A stretch of DNA of 64,000 nt. It comes from Triangularia verruculosa. Its lineage: Eukaryota; Ascomycota; Sordariomycetes; Sordariales; Podosporaceae. Positions 43,863 to 55,904 of this stretch are shown here, piece by piece. Below the pieces are notes generated by a model. The model ran no database searches. It was not told the origin of the DNA and saw nothing but the letters and a program-made list of their open reading frames with translations. The stretch's first letter is position 1; every line of letters starts with the position of its first letter. Made by a program: the position numbers and the translations under genes. The stretch covers positions 434,001-498,000 of the forward strand of contig MU863879.1 in assembly GCA_033296885.1 (NCBI GenBank). Direction: 5' to 3'.

Positions 43863-46800
43863 AACGTCTGTCGTCTATTGAGATCTGGCCAATGGGTCGA
43901 AAGCTGCTATGGATCTGGCGCCAGGTTGTCGACAAGATGATTGGTGATCGCAAGACATGGGAAAAGCCAAGGATGTTTGCTTTTTCTAAACAAAACCCCC
44001 AGCCGTCGGGTCGCAAATCCAAAACAAAACAATGAAAGGAAGGGATAAAGCCTGCAGAGTCGAACGCGTGAGGGGGATCTCGAGGCTCGAGTAAGCAAGG
44101 AGCAAGGAGCAAGCAGCAAATAAGGCAGGGCGCGTCCCCAAGCTCCGGATACTGCAGAAGCGGAACACGGGATCCCGAGGTCGCAACGAGAGTGGTCGAA
44201 CCAGATATTATAACAACAGCTTTGCCGAATATAACGTCAGAGCTCAATCTGTGCCGCGTCCAAGTTTTTGGCCCAATGCACTGGACAGGTTGTATATCGG
44301 TATATTGACGTGTGGAAGGGGGGGGGAAACAGAATAAACGAGGGAAACCCAACAGAGGGGAGGGGAGGGGGGAAAGGGTCGCGCAGCCAAGGGAGTAGGA
44401 GAAACGGTTTTCTATATAAACGACATGTGAAATGAAGTGAACATGACGCCGGGGGGTTGACGGGGGGGATGATCGGGGGGAAGCGAAAGCGGGACACGGA
44501 CAGCAACAGCCGTGCAAGACAAGACAAGGTCTGAACAGACTGGGGTGGGCAGACTGGGGGCATGGATCTGGCCTCGAGTCACAAGATGCGCCAGCCGTGT
44601 TTCCTGTTTCTTTCGTTGCTGAGCAAAGCTGGGCAACTGGCGCTTGAAGTAATAAGACAGCCGTGTGGTGTAACTGTGTCTCTTGTCGGCTGCGAGTGGT
44701 GATGTCTGGGCGCCTACCCAATCTAGCGCAAGCGCTATCTCAATTCTGCCGGTCTCCCAAAAGACTGGCACAGTCCCGAGCGAAGCAGCAGACTTTGCGT
44801 CCGGCTCATTTCTTGCTTCTTGTGCTGACGGGCAGCTGGGCACCTATCAGCGTCCACAAGACCTGCAGGTAGCTGCGCGTGATGAGATGAAAAGGATGTG
44901 GAGAGGCAGACAAAAAAAAAACACTAAAAATGGTCATAATCACCAAATTCCCAAATTGTGAGGTTTCGTTGCGGGAGTCGATCCCTGCTGAACTAGAAGG
45001 TTGGTCGAATTGGAGCACAGCCAGCGAGGGGGCCCTCCCTTGCCCTTGCCCATGTCCACGACCAGAGTGGTTCAATTCAGGGGTGCGCGGTTCCGAACCA
45101 AACTCAAAATCCGCAAGGATCCACACGTCTTTTTTCTCCTTCGCCCTATGAGAGCCCAGGGAACGGCTGTCATCACAAATTGAGAGATCTTGAATGTGGG
45201 GGATGATTGATATCAGGTCCGATATGAACAGATCAGACTCGTATGACATTTTCATCGAGATGCTTCACTAGTCACAATCGTCATTCTGACAACTCATCGG
45301 CATTCATCTTCAGGAAGCCGAGACTAAAATCCCAGCCCCCGAACAAGAGATCGATCCAAGCTTCCGACCGGCCTTTCCCGCTCCGCTATGTGGGGAACCA
45401 GTGGGTTCGGCTTCCAGGTCTGAGACGTCCTTCAGCCTTGAGACTGCCGGCGCCATTCATCTTCGTGGAGCTTCAAGGGGTCATCAAGGATGTCCTTGAA
45501 ACATACCTTTTCCACTCTTTCACTCCTTCACCACCGAAAATCTCTCCGTTGATTACATTTCAATATCGAATCGTATCGGCAAGCCACATGGAAAATTCAT
45601 GCATCTTCGCGTTCATCGACTGATTTCTTGGCATCGCAAATGAACAGCATTGGAAGCTGAGCACATGCAACTCGCCTTTTTTTTCATTTTCTCTTCGTCA
45701 GCTTCCTAATCCCCAACGTCACACAAGCCTTTTGAATATTGACTTCATACGCTCGCACAGCAGGATTAGCATTGTAGAACAAGACGTCCTGTCATCTCCT
45801 CTCCCCGCTTTCGCCCCTCGATCTACTGTTGTTATTCTGGGTAGGAAGATCATCTCAAACAATTCTCTGATATACATTCAACTCCAACCTTTGAATCTAC
45901 AACACAAACATCACGACCCCAAACCACCGCATGAGTTTGCCGCAATCCCTCCTCTTGTATTCCCCACCTCACCACTCTCACACGCCTATTCACCTCACTG
46001 CAGTACAACCATCCTCAACCCCCTCAATCATCGCGTGGTCTGTATCCTGTCACCCCCTCCACAACATGAAAGCCCAGTCACCCCAAAACCCTCACACAAC
46101 ATCTTGCAAACTAACCCCCCAACCCATTCCATTTCTATCCCCCTCCCCCACGTTTGCCCAGTTACACCTATTTCTCATCATCTGTACCACCTACTCGGAC
46201 TCTTCGGACAATCATCATCAAGGAGCCATGCCCCCGCGAGACATACATACCTGAGGTCGCCACAAAAATGCGGCAATGCATGTCTCTTGTAAGCATGGCA
46301 AAAGAAGCAAAACAACTCTTTTTTCATCATGACTTAAATACATTAGCAGTATATGAGCCACCTACGCAGTAAATCAGGGACAGAGACTCATGTAAGCCAC
46401 CCTTGTTGCTTGCATAAAGAAGAAAGAAATACATCAGACATGAATAGCCGAGACAATCCAGCGTCAATGGGCTGTCCGATGATTGCATTTGCGCATTGAA
46501 ATAACGGTGACCGAGGCATACCAATGAACCATGATTTTCTTGTTACACCACATCATCATGTAGGTCCCTCACCTCGGTCTGCGGTATGTGTTGTCAACTA
46601 ATTACCCCGTACCAAAGCGTATACCGAGCGTATCTTGGCCAACCTTTTCTTACTGCCCTCATTTACACCTCTCACCATCATCTCGCCACCGTCATAGCTG
46701 ATAGGGACCCTTTCCGGTTTCAAATGCAGACAATGCCGAACTTGAGATGATCTGTTCCTGCATTAGCGTCTCTCCACAGTACATGCATGAAGAACTGGGA

Positions 46801-47408
46801 GATATCGGATGGAAGACACACCCTAGATATTATGGATGAGGTATTGGTGTTTTCGTAGGTAACTTTCTCCAAACCGCTCGACCATCTTAGAAGGCTTATC
46901 AACTATATTTCAAGGCCCATCTGACATTAATATAAGAATACATGTCCATTTAACCACAGCCCTCGGGTGATGCAATTATGTAGCAATGACAAGCAAAACG
47001 AATGAATGAATTAACCCCATGGCTATGACTAACTAGCCTTCAAAGCCTGTCCCAACCCCTAGAAATCAATGAATGTGATGGCGCCTCCAAAAACTCCAAT
47101 ATGCCTTACAATGCTCCTAACAGTGCCTTTGATCCCATAACAAATGCCTGTCATCAGATAAAAAAAGTTCTCAAGCTTAATGTTGTCGCCAAACTCGCCT
47201 CTTTCACAAGAAAATTAGAGCGCCTTGATAAAGCTGGGAAGGAAAAAAGCAATGAGTGAACGCATGACGCCCGTAACATGGAGGGAATGCCCAAGTGCAC
47301 TCCCCTCTTGAAAAAGAAAACGTGAATAGACGAGGTGGAGATGACTGCCTTGCAAAGTTAAACGCAATAACCCAGCAATTCCTCTGATGCCCTCTTAAAA
47401 ATCATTCT
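43863..47408. other. 3.5 kb intergenic region
   Basis: The left part should be the promoter and leader of the PH-domain gene. It includes dense G-runs on the + strand (44317-44325, 44357-44378, 44451-44493) that could form G-quadruplexes, and a TATATAAA-like site (44413-44420). The right part (about 45650-47400) is AT-rich and should hold the 3' UTR of the next minus-strand gene. The longest frame (186 codons at 45732-46292) lacks any motif and I reject it. Confidence 0.5.
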
Positions 47409-48723
47409 CTAGGCAGGCTTCGACGAGTCCTCCTCAGAAACCGAAGTCGAGTGAGTGAGGTGCGATGGATGAGATGGCTCGTGGGTGATGGAAGCGTTGC
47501 TCCCATTGGTCTCGGCCAATTGGCGCTCTACACAGCATAGTTAGCACCAGCCAGGAACCAAGTTCACAACACCCACACAAGATATCAAACTTACCAAGCT
47601 CCTTGATACGATGCTTCAGCATCTGATTCTCACGAGTCAACATCTGAGTCTCGGCCTGGTAGAAGGCACTTTCATCACGGCCGAGAAGAAACTGCTCGCC
47701 GCTGTCCCCACTGATTGAGGTCGATCGCAACCTAGGCGATGCTCCTCTGCTGGGGGTTCTAGACCGGCGACGCAGATCAGCGCGGGCCATGTCGAACGAG
47801 CTGCGTGGATGATGGGGGAAGACCGGAGATCGTGGCAAGGATCCGGAGCTAACTCCGGCTGGACCCTGCGAGAGCGAACCGGGGATCGGGGTTGTGCTTC
47901 GGTCCGCTGGCTCTTCGCCGACAACGGTAGAGCCGGGTTGATGGCGCTTGTAACTGTCGACTTGTTCCTGCAACCGGCGGATCTCGGAAAGAAGCCGGTT
48001 TACTTGGTATTCTTGTTCATTCTCCAACTCTTGGTGAATCTCTCCAAGCGATGGTGCGCGGTTGTGACGGGCTTCTCCGGTGGCGATCAATCGAGGGGAG
48101 CCGGTTAACGACACACGGTGAGGGCTGTTAGCCCGGAAGCTCCCAGCCCTGTTGCTCTGCGAGTCGGAAAGCATTTCTCCTGGTGCGGGAACTGCGGGAT
48201 CGGCAATTTGCAAGTTGGTGATGACCTGGGAGAGACGTCGGCCACTAATGGAGGCACCCCGGGTGGGAGACAAAGGACTGCCCGATGATCCTTTGTAATA
48301 TTGTTAGCAGAGCTACTCGATAGGTGGCATGCGGCTGTGTAAGCTCGCCGTGTACGAATCAATCGAGGCAGCAAATCCAGTTATGTAGGCTTAGAATTAA
48401 GCTCCATAGACTTCGGAAGATCAAAAACAGCAGAGAGGTATCCGCATACAATCGAAATGCCTGCAGTTGATGGCTTCTCTGAATGTCGAGGAATTGTCCA
48501 AGGCGTGCATGAGATCTTCGGTTGTCTGGATTTGTGTGTCCATGGGCGTGCCTGGGTAGGACAGATGATGGCACTTACGTCTTGAGGGTGACTCCCGCTG
48601 CAGCTGGGCGTTCAGGGTTGCAGTAGCTTGAAGGGAGATGGAGGGGTGCCTTCCAGTGGGAGAGGGCGAGGCAGTGCCGTCTCCGCCGAGAGGCTTGACT
48701 GGTTCAGGAATGGCAGATGCCAT
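47409..48723 (-). CDS. Unrecognised coiled-coil protein
   Basis: The CDS is complement(join(47409..47527,47595..48290,48579..48723)), 319 aa. The ATG at 48723-48721 starts MASAIPEPVKPLGGDG. A 288-nt intron (48291-48578, GTAAGT donor, AAAG acceptor) joins PSR to RSSGSPLSPTRG. A 67-nt intron joins HRIKEL to ERQLAETNGSNAS. The frame closes at TAG 47411-47409. A predicted coiled coil (about 125-150, EIHQELENEQEYQVNRLLSE) is followed by a Ser/Arg/Pro-rich part and a second short helix near the end (AETQMLTRENQMLKHRIKEL). I do not recognise the family. The first intron is much longer than others in the window and may contain a skipped or alternative exon. It shares its upstream region with the L-2-hydroxyglutarate dehydrogenase gene. 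Confidence 0.75.
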
Positions 48724-49686
48724 ATTCTATGCGTTGTTTGTCGCCGTGTAGGTTGTATCTCAGGTTCTAGAGAATTCGAGATGGAGACTTCTTGCTCGAA
48801 GATATCCAGACTTTGTTGCCTGTCGATTCTGTTGGCCACAGCTCCCGTGACCGGCTGCGCTTTCGGATGCTGTGCTGAGTTCGTGTTCCACGTCAGGTCT
48901 GTGGAGCGGCAATGCTCTTGTCAGAACAAGAGAACCAGTAGGTATTGGCAGAAGTGGTCTGGAATCTCGACGCAGCTGTCTGAGGTGGTGTGAGGTCCGG
49001 AAGAGGTGCTGGACGTGGTGGGGTGAAGCCCCACTGAATGCCCCCTGCTACTGCCACTGCCTGCCGAGCGAGTGACGCAGAACGATCGGCACAGGGCCGT
49101 TTCCGCCTATGGAAGGCCCGTGTCGCTTCCCGAAGCCCCAGGTGAGATTTCGCACCTGATCACAGGCTGGGATCCTATTCGCTGGTGCTCTCTCTTTTCC
49201 ACCTTCCTCACCGTCTGATATCTGTCATTTTCCAGCCACGTCTGGGCAGTGTGTCTTCAGACGTCGAAACCGGAACTCGAGGCTTGTGAAATTCATCACC
49301 ACATCTGATGCTTCTCAGAACACCGCCTGACTAACGTGGTGCCAAGCCTCGCCCCGGAGACAGACTTTGGCTTTTCTGGGACGACATCCAGAATTTGGAT
49401 GAGGACGACAAATAAATAAACTTTGGTTGGCTATCTCAGACTCCCCAAGAGGCCAGAATGTGTCATTGGACAATCACGCGGCAGCGCAGAGACGCCGTTG
49501 ACGGCATCCATCAAGGCTCTCAACCCACCAACCCCGGCCCGCCCGCACAGCGAATAAGGCCCGAAACCACGGAGTCTAGGTCCGCCTCGCCATCTTGCCA
49601 TCTCAGCCACTGCTTGTTCGACCGTCAGGAGCACCTGAGGCCCACCCAAGACAAAGCCTTCAATACCCGTGACGGCGCTCAAGACA
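48724..49686. promoter_or_regulatory. Divergent promoter region, coiled-coil gene / L2HGDH
   Basis: This 963 bp separates two start codons facing apart and must hold both promoters. No motif stands out beyond AAATAAATAAA at 49410-49420. No gene is supported. Confidence 0.5.
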
Positions 49687-50970
49687 ATGTCTATGCGCAA
49701 CGCCCCTTTGCGCCCCCTTCTCAAAGCCTTATCGCTATCATCAACCTCTCCACCACCGCTGCTATCACCAACTACGCCATCTTCATTCAGGAGGTTATTC
49801 TCTCAGACCCTCCACTGTCATGCAGATTTCGCACACGCCGTGATAGGCGGTGGCGTAGTCGGTCTAGCCATAGCCCAGTCCCTGGCCCGTAACCACCCAT
49901 CATCGTCAACCCTACTCCTTGAGCGCCATAGCGCCATCGGGACAGAAACCTCCTCCCGCAACAGCGAGGTAATTCACGCAGGCATTTACTATGGCGCCAA
50001 TTCTCTCAAGACCGCCCTATGTCTCCGCGGCAAGGAGCTTCTCTATGCCCTCTGCAACAAGCATGGCATCCCCCACCGTTGCACAGGAAAATGGATCGTA
50101 GCGCAAAACGACCTCCAGCTCGTCGCTCTCGAGCAAATCCACACATTTTGCAACAAAGAGATCCACGTTCCAATTCATTGGGTCTCTTTGGAGGAAGCCA
50201 AGAAGCGTGAGCCGGCTGTCAGGGCGGAAAAGGCCATCTTGGAGTCACCGACCACGGGTATCATTGACTCCCATGCGCTTATGCTCACTCTCCTCGGTCT
50301 CTTCGAAGAAGCTGGTGGGACTCTTGCCCTTTCCTCCAACGTGAAATCGATCACCCCTCTTGGGCAAAACGGTTCCTCGGGGTGGGAGTTGACCGTCAGC
50401 GACCCCAGCGGTGAGACCTCCACTATCACAACCGAAACCTTCATCAACGCCGCTGGTCTCGGCGCAGTACAAATCAACAACCTCATCGTCCCGAAGGAGC
50501 AACACAGGAAACTCTATTACGCCAAGGGAAATTACTTCTCCTACCCTGCGCCCCAGCCCAAAGTCAACACGCTCATCTACCCCGCCCCTGAGCCCGGCCA
50601 TGGAGGACTTGGAACGCACCTTACCATGGATTTGGCCGGGAGGATCAAATTCGGACCAGATGTCGAGTGGGTTGATTCACCGGTTGACCTGGCTGTCAAT
50701 CAGTCCAGGTTGGGGGAAACAATACAGGAGGTCAAGAAGTATCTCCCCAGCCTCGATGAGACGCAGCTGGTTCCAGACTACGCCGGTATGAGACCCAAGC
50801 TGGGCAAAGCGAGCGCGGTAGCGCATGGGAAGGGCTTTGTGGATTTCTACATTGAGAAAGAGAAGAACTATGAGGGGTGGGTGAATCTCTTGGGAATCGA
50901 AAGCCCCGGGTTGACGAGCTGTCTGGCTATTGCGGAGAGGGTCGACAAGTTGCTCTATGGACGGCCATGA
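49687..50970 (+). CDS. L2HGDH: L-2-hydroxyglutarate dehydrogenase, mitochondrial
   Basis: A single exon of 427 aa. The ATG at 49687 (MSMRNAPLRP) is preferred; the frame extends a little upstream only through a GTG. The N-terminus has Arg and no acid for about 46 residues and ends with SFRRLFSQ, a typical mitochondrial presequence cleavage region. The FAD-binding dinucleotide motif is VIGGGVVGLAIAQSLA (from residue 52). It is followed by LLLERHSAIGTETSSRNSE and HAGIYY, the signature of the LhgO/L2HGDH branch of the DAO family. The end has VPDYAGMRPKLG and LLGIESPGLTSCLAIA, both expected. The enzyme oxidises L-2-hydroxyglutarate, a side product of malate dehydrogenase, to 2-oxoglutarate, passing electrons from FAD to the respiratory chain. 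Length is normal. Confidence 0.94.
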   Translation: MSMRNAPLRPLLKALSLSSTSPPPLLSPTTPSSFRRLFSQTLHCHADFAHAVIGGGVVGLAIAQSLARNHPSSSTLLLERHSAIGTETSSRNSEVIHAGIYYGANSLKTALCLRGKELLYALCNKHGIPHRCTGKWIVAQNDLQLVALEQIHTFCNKEIHVPIHWVSLEEAKKREPAVRAEKAILESPTTGIIDSHALMLTLLGLFEEAGGTLALSSNVKSITPLGQNGSSGWELTVSDPSGETSTITTETFINAAGLGAVQINNLIVPKEQHRKLYYAKGNYFSYPAPQPKVNTLIYPAPEPGHGGLGTHLTMDLAGRIKFGPDVEWVDSPVDLAVNQSRLGETIQEVKKYLPSLDETQLVPDYAGMRPKLGKASAVAHGKGFVDFYIEKEKNYEGWVNLLGIESPGLTSCLAIAERVDKLLYGRP

Positions 50971-51663
50971 ATGTGACGATAGGTAAGTCGGCATGTAGGT
51001 GACGATGTAGAGCACACGTACGGATATGTAGTCGAGTTTTATATACCAGAGCGGAAGTACTGCGTAGGTTATTGAGGCTTTTCAAAACATAGATGTCTAC
51101 TGGGCTTTCTCACTACTTCATGTCCATCCATACCTAATCATCTTTTTATCACAACAGCAATAAGTATATCAAGTTTACGAAGTGTCCCATTGCCTCGGGC
51201 GATTTAGGGGTTCGGAGGTTGTAGATAAAAATAAAGATAAGATAAAGGTTATATTCAAGGACCAAGTTACCAGGAATGTTTAAAACCGAGGGCATGCAAA
51301 GCTTCATCATCCATTGATCCCCTCGACATCTCTCCTTTCCACAAACCAAAACATCTCAAAAAAAAAACAAAAAAAAAAAAACGAACAGCATCCTTTACCC
51401 CGGCGGTAATGTCAATCCCGAGTGCCTCGCATGTTAGGTTGGGTCAGGATGGGCATTGCCCAGGTGGCAGGGGAATCCAGTGTGGAAGGCCGCGCGATGC
51501 AATAATATGAACGAATCTGAAAAGGGGGGAGGATGAAGCTCGGGGATGTCGTTCATGAGCGCTACACACCAAAAAGGGTCAACTTCCATGTCAAAGACCA
51601 CGAGGCAAGGGGAAAGAATAAAAGACTTGTTTTCGTACTCGCTATCAAGATTGTCAAGCTTTG

Positions 51664-51864
51664 TACATACATACATACATACATACATACATACATACAT
51701 ACATACATACATACATACATACATACATACATACATACATACATACATACATACATACATACATACATACATACNNNNNNNNNNNNNNNNNNNNNNNNNN
51801 NNNNNNNNNNNNNNNNNNNNNNNNNNNNNNNNNNNNNNNNNNNTACATACATACATACATACAT
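51664..51864. repeat. (TACA)n tetranucleotide array with assembly gap
   Basis: About 28 perfect TACA units precede the gap and about 5 follow it. The 69 N (51775-51843) are a gap in the assembly, so the true array length is unknown. Both sides keep the same unit. Confidence 0.97.
51775..51843. other. Assembly gap (69 N)
   Basis: Sixty-nine undetermined bases inside the TACA array. The gap likely reflects collapse of the repeat; its size may be an estimate. Confidence 0.99.
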
Positions 51865-52901
51865 CCCACTCATCTTACTGGGAATCTAGATATCGTATCG
51901 TAGATAGGGTTAATCATACCTAGCGCAACTATGATCGCTGCTTGACGACGACTACCTACCTAGCCGGGCAGGTTCGTGTGAAACATGCTGAACCTGTGTC
52001 ACTTACATTCCATCCCATCTTCGCTCTGCACTTATCAATAAAATGATTTTTTGATTTCATGTTAATAGCAAATGGGAAGATCATAAACGGCCTGCTGCAA
52101 AAATGAGAAGACAACCGGCAGAGACTCGTTAGGAACCCCCCCTTTGGTTCAAAGGGTCCAGGGTGTTCAGATAGGGGCAAGACAGGGCTAGGACTGTCAT
52201 TAGCTCCTGCTTTGAAAGGTGACCGCCAGGGACAAGCCAACCCAGCAGTCTCACATGTCGTATTCTCCAACACGCAGTCCAAAACAAGTGCAAGAATAAA
52301 ACGCTGACGAAAAGCTTGTGTCATAGCACACGAATTGTATTCCATTTCCTACACGTGGATTCTTCTTCTCCCCCATCCCTTCTCCCTCCCTCCTCTTGGG
52401 TATCGTTGAGATATCTCTCCATGAATGCGTGAAAACCCTCCATTGAGTTTTCGTATTTTCCCCTGCCCTTTCATCATCCCGACCAATGCTGCCAGTTGAA
52501 TGCACCCAATTTTTGTTGAAAAATCAAGTCCCACAACCCCAATATGATGATGAATGTTGAGTTTGTTCGCCCTATCCCTCCCACCCTTGCCCAATCTCCC
52601 AAGCAATTGTTGAAAATAACGCCCCAAGTAAATGCTGTTGTTCTGTATAATGCTGTGAGTCTTGTTGAAATTCATTCATTAAACCATTTTTCATGCGCAT
52701 TCCATATTCTCCTCGTCTTTTTCCCTCCTGTCCCCGACATGAGTTGATAGAAAAGCAGAGAAAAATTGTTAAGGGGCTTCGTTGCCAATAGAAATGTTGG
52801 GAACGGTTTTGTTGAAATTAGATTTGACCATGCAAATGTGTTGAAAATAGACGAAAACGAGTCTGAAAGCTCAACCTCAGAGTCGTGTTCTTGAAGAGGC
52901 A

Positions 52902-54795
52902 TTATGTTGAAGCCTCGACGCCATTGGTGCCGTTTGGCTCACCATTGGTTGGTGGTTGTGGAATTTTGTCCAAGTTGGGCTCCTGGAGATCCTTCAGAAC
53001 CTCATATAAGGTCTCTCCTTCATGGAAATCGTTGTTAACTGTGAAGAAAACTGTTAGCATCGCACAGGGTGGATAATGGCTGGGAGGAGAGCTTACCGAT
53101 ATTGACCAAGTACCAAGACTTCATGATGTCCTCCAGCAAGAGACGGCTAGGAGTGTCGGCTTCATAGCAGCGGGCCCAGTCAGAGCCCAGCTGGAATGCC
53201 TCGTCCTTCCATGCGAGGAAACTGATTCTCTCGACAATTGTGGGCTGAACAATCTCCTTGCCGGGGAAAACACCCCATGTTACGGCGTTGGGTGCATCGG
53301 ATGGGGCGTTAGTCTCGAGCATACCGGACTTGGTCACCGCATGGTATGTCAAGTCGGGGTGGTCTTCAATGCGCTTCTTGATCTCTGGGAAGATCTCTGG
53401 AGAAACCAGCAGTTCCAAGTAGGCCTTTTGGTAGACGTAGCCCTTGGATGGACCCCATCCGTGGACAGGGTGCGTGGACTTGACGCCGTTCACAGCAGGC
53501 TGAGAATTTACCGTGATCAGACCTCGCTTGTTGAGGTCCAAGAGATGATCCTTGATCACATCGGCTTCTTCGGCGACTGGCGCCTCACTCCACGGAAGAT
53601 AGTCGATCTCCTTGTTCAAATAACGGACGAAGAGGTTGGCGATGTCGCGAATGCAAGTTGGCTCGCCCCACTTCTGGCGGTTTTGCTCGTTGGTGCCCGT
53701 CAAACCGATACCATAGGCATCCAATTCACCGAAGGCCGGTGACCTGGAGTCACCCCAGCGACCGTTGGGGAACTCGTCCCAATCTTGCGTGCGAGCAACA
53801 TAAGATTTGTTGCGATTGCGCCAGAAAATGGGCCTAACATCCTCGACCTGGCGGCCTAGGCCAAGAGACCGCTTCCAGGGGAGTGCCTGCTTGACCGGGC
53901 GATCCGGGGAGGGCATCCAGTCGAGCTCCTCCAACACCATGCGAGTGGCCTGTGCCAGGTTCATTGTGTAAAAGTGTAAGTGGTGAATGCCAGCCGCCAG
54001 AATCTTCCGACACAGCTCAGCAACCAGCGTCTTTCCGATATCTCTGACCGCCACATCGTCGCTCTTCACCGGCTCAAGTCTCTGCATCCACTCCTCAGGG
54101 ATCTTGCAGTTCATGTGATTGGCGCGGCGGAGGAAGCTGGCGTAAGTAGCAATTGGCATGATGCCAGGGATGATGGGGACCGTAATGCCCCGAGCTCTGA
54201 CCTTCCCAACCCAGCGTACAAAGTTGTCGGCGTCATAGAACATCTGAGTGACAATGAACGTGGCACCGGCGTCGACCTTCTCCTTTAAATGATCCAGCAA
54301 CAAATCCTCATCCTTGTTGTCATCGCAGCCCTCGGGATAGCCAGCAACACCGATATCGAAGTGTTCATGGTAGGACTTTCGGATGTGTTGGACGAGATCG
54401 CGTGCGTAGCGGAACCCACCCTCAGTAGCCTCCCACTTCTCCTTCTCGCGTGGTGGATCACCTCTGAGGGCCAAAATGTTGGTGCACCCAGCCTTGTAGG
54501 CCTTTCGCAGGGCATCGTTGACCTTCTCCTCGCCCATGTCGGTGCAGGTAAGATGCATGCATGTTTCAAGCCCCAAGTACGTCTGCGCCTGTACTACCAT
54601 CTCGCACGTCAGCTCGGCGATACGGCCGCCAGCACCCCAAGTGATATCGATAAACTTTGGTCCGAAAGCGTTCATGCGCTCCATACGATCGTAGAGGTTC
54701 TGAACACCCTGCGTCGTCTTTGGTGGGAAGTACTCGAACGAGAAGGACGGTGCGCCGGTCCTTTCGGCATCGGCGAGCATGTCGCGGATGTGCAT
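52902..54795 (-). CDS. MET13: Methylenetetrahydrofolate reductase, Met13 type
   Basis: The CDS is complement(join(52902..53038,53097..54795)), 611 aa. The start MHIRDMLADAERTGAPSFSF has the usual catalytic-barrel opening. Motifs follow: EYFPPKTTQGVQNLYDRM, FIDITWGAGG, CMHLTCTDM, NILALRGDPPR, FIVTQMFYDADNFVRW and IPGIMPI. The barrel occupies about residues 1-300 and binds FAD. The C-terminal part (about 340-600) is the eukaryotic regulatory domain that binds S-adenosylmethionine. The intron 53039-53096 joins WYLVNI to VNNDFHEGETLYEVLKDL. The enzyme makes 5-methyltetrahydrofolate for methionine synthesis in the cytosol. The FEYFPPKTTQGVQNLYDRM segment is closer to yeast Met13 than Met12. The protein supplies methyl groups that end in S-adenosylmethionine, the donor used by Cho2 elsewhere in the window; I infer no genetic link. 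Confidence 0.96.
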
Positions 54796-55880
54796 GTTGG
54801 CGGTGGTGAGGAGGAGAAAAGGCTAGGTGTTTGTCGGCGGTGTGATGGTGATGGGTGTAGAAAGCTGTCAGAAGGACGGATAGACCCGTGTAATTAGCCT
54901 TGACGTTCAAGATTCTGACAGCAATAGTAGCGGCGGTAAGCAGAAGCAACTGAGTTTGTATGGAACTGTCAATCGGGACAAGAAAATACTGGAGGGATAT
55001 CAGACGCGGGTGGGAAGAGAACAAAGGCCCAACGTGGGCATCTCAGGAACCAGAACAACTCGGTTCGGCACGGACAATTGTAAGACAATAGGAAGAGAAG
55101 GAGAAAGAGGGGGAAAATGGAATTGACATACTCCCGAGAATCAATCTTTCAGATATAAACTCGGTCCTCCCGAGGGGCAAAGGGAACCTGTTCTCGTGGC
55201 TCTGCGCTTATACAATCGGCACCGTGGGAGGTACGTTTCTCAAAATCCCAGACCGAGGAGAGCGGTGACTGAAGCAATGAAAATATAAGAGGAAAAGGAG
55301 AAAACTGGAGACAGAACCCAGGGGAAAAAGGAAAACGGCGTGATGAAAGCACCACAAGAGGTCTGGGTGGGAAGAGGAAAGCTAGCAGTCAATCACCGCG
55401 GGGACCGGGAGCGGGAGCGCACCGGCGCTTTAGCACACAGTGCGCAGACCGATGACCTTTCAATGTGGATGCAGGTGCTTGAAGCTCGCCGTACCCGGAG
55501 TAAATGTCATTGGATGACGCTGCTCTCCCCACGTTCATAAATCGGATCCACCCCTCTTTCTTGTGTGAGGGCCCCGAACTTCGTGCCAGCGGCCGGCGGA
55601 CCCCGCACTCTTATGCTCTCGTCCATCAACCTTCAAGTACAGAAGCCTCAACTAAAAACCAGCAATTGAGGAGCAGCCAGCACATCCCAGAGAACTTAAA
55701 TTATTCTAAGCCACCGGGACCTCCCTGAGATATCCTGCCTCGTATTATTTACATCAGAACAACACAGCTATCTCGTCATGTGGCCAACAACACATCCCCA
55801 AATACCATCACACCTCCAAATCTACACAGTGCCAGGCGCACCCAGCCCCGATGACTGCATGTCCCTCGCAAGTGCGAACC

Positions 55881-55904
55881 AGAAGAAGAAGAAGAAGAAG
55901 AAGC
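55881..55904. repeat. (AAG)n microsatellite
   Basis: About seven AAG units in intergenic sequence upstream of MTHFR. Confidence 0.9.

Larger units (their letters stand above)
50971..52901. other. Convergent region, L2HGDH / MTHFR
   Basis: This 1.9 kb lies between two gene ends. It contains an A-rich patch (51358-51381), a tetranucleotide array interrupted by N (51664-51864), and five copies of TGTTGAAA downstream of MTHFR (52514-52846). Frames in it are repeat-derived or short. No gene is supported. Confidence 0.55.

Noticed and set aside
43816..44721. 301-codon frame upstream of the PH-domain gene
   Set aside because: It overlaps the start of the PH-domain gene out of frame and covers the G-run cluster. 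Its Cys/Phe/Pro/Ser content reflects C/T-rich leader sequence.
45732..46292. 186-codon + strand frame
   Set aside because: His/Pro/Ser/Leu composition of a C/A/T-rich non-coding region, no ATG context and no motif.
51434..51923. Frames encoding repeats of Thr-Tyr-Ile-His or Met-Tyr-Val-Cys
   Set aside because: They are translations of the TACA array and the N gap, not a gene.
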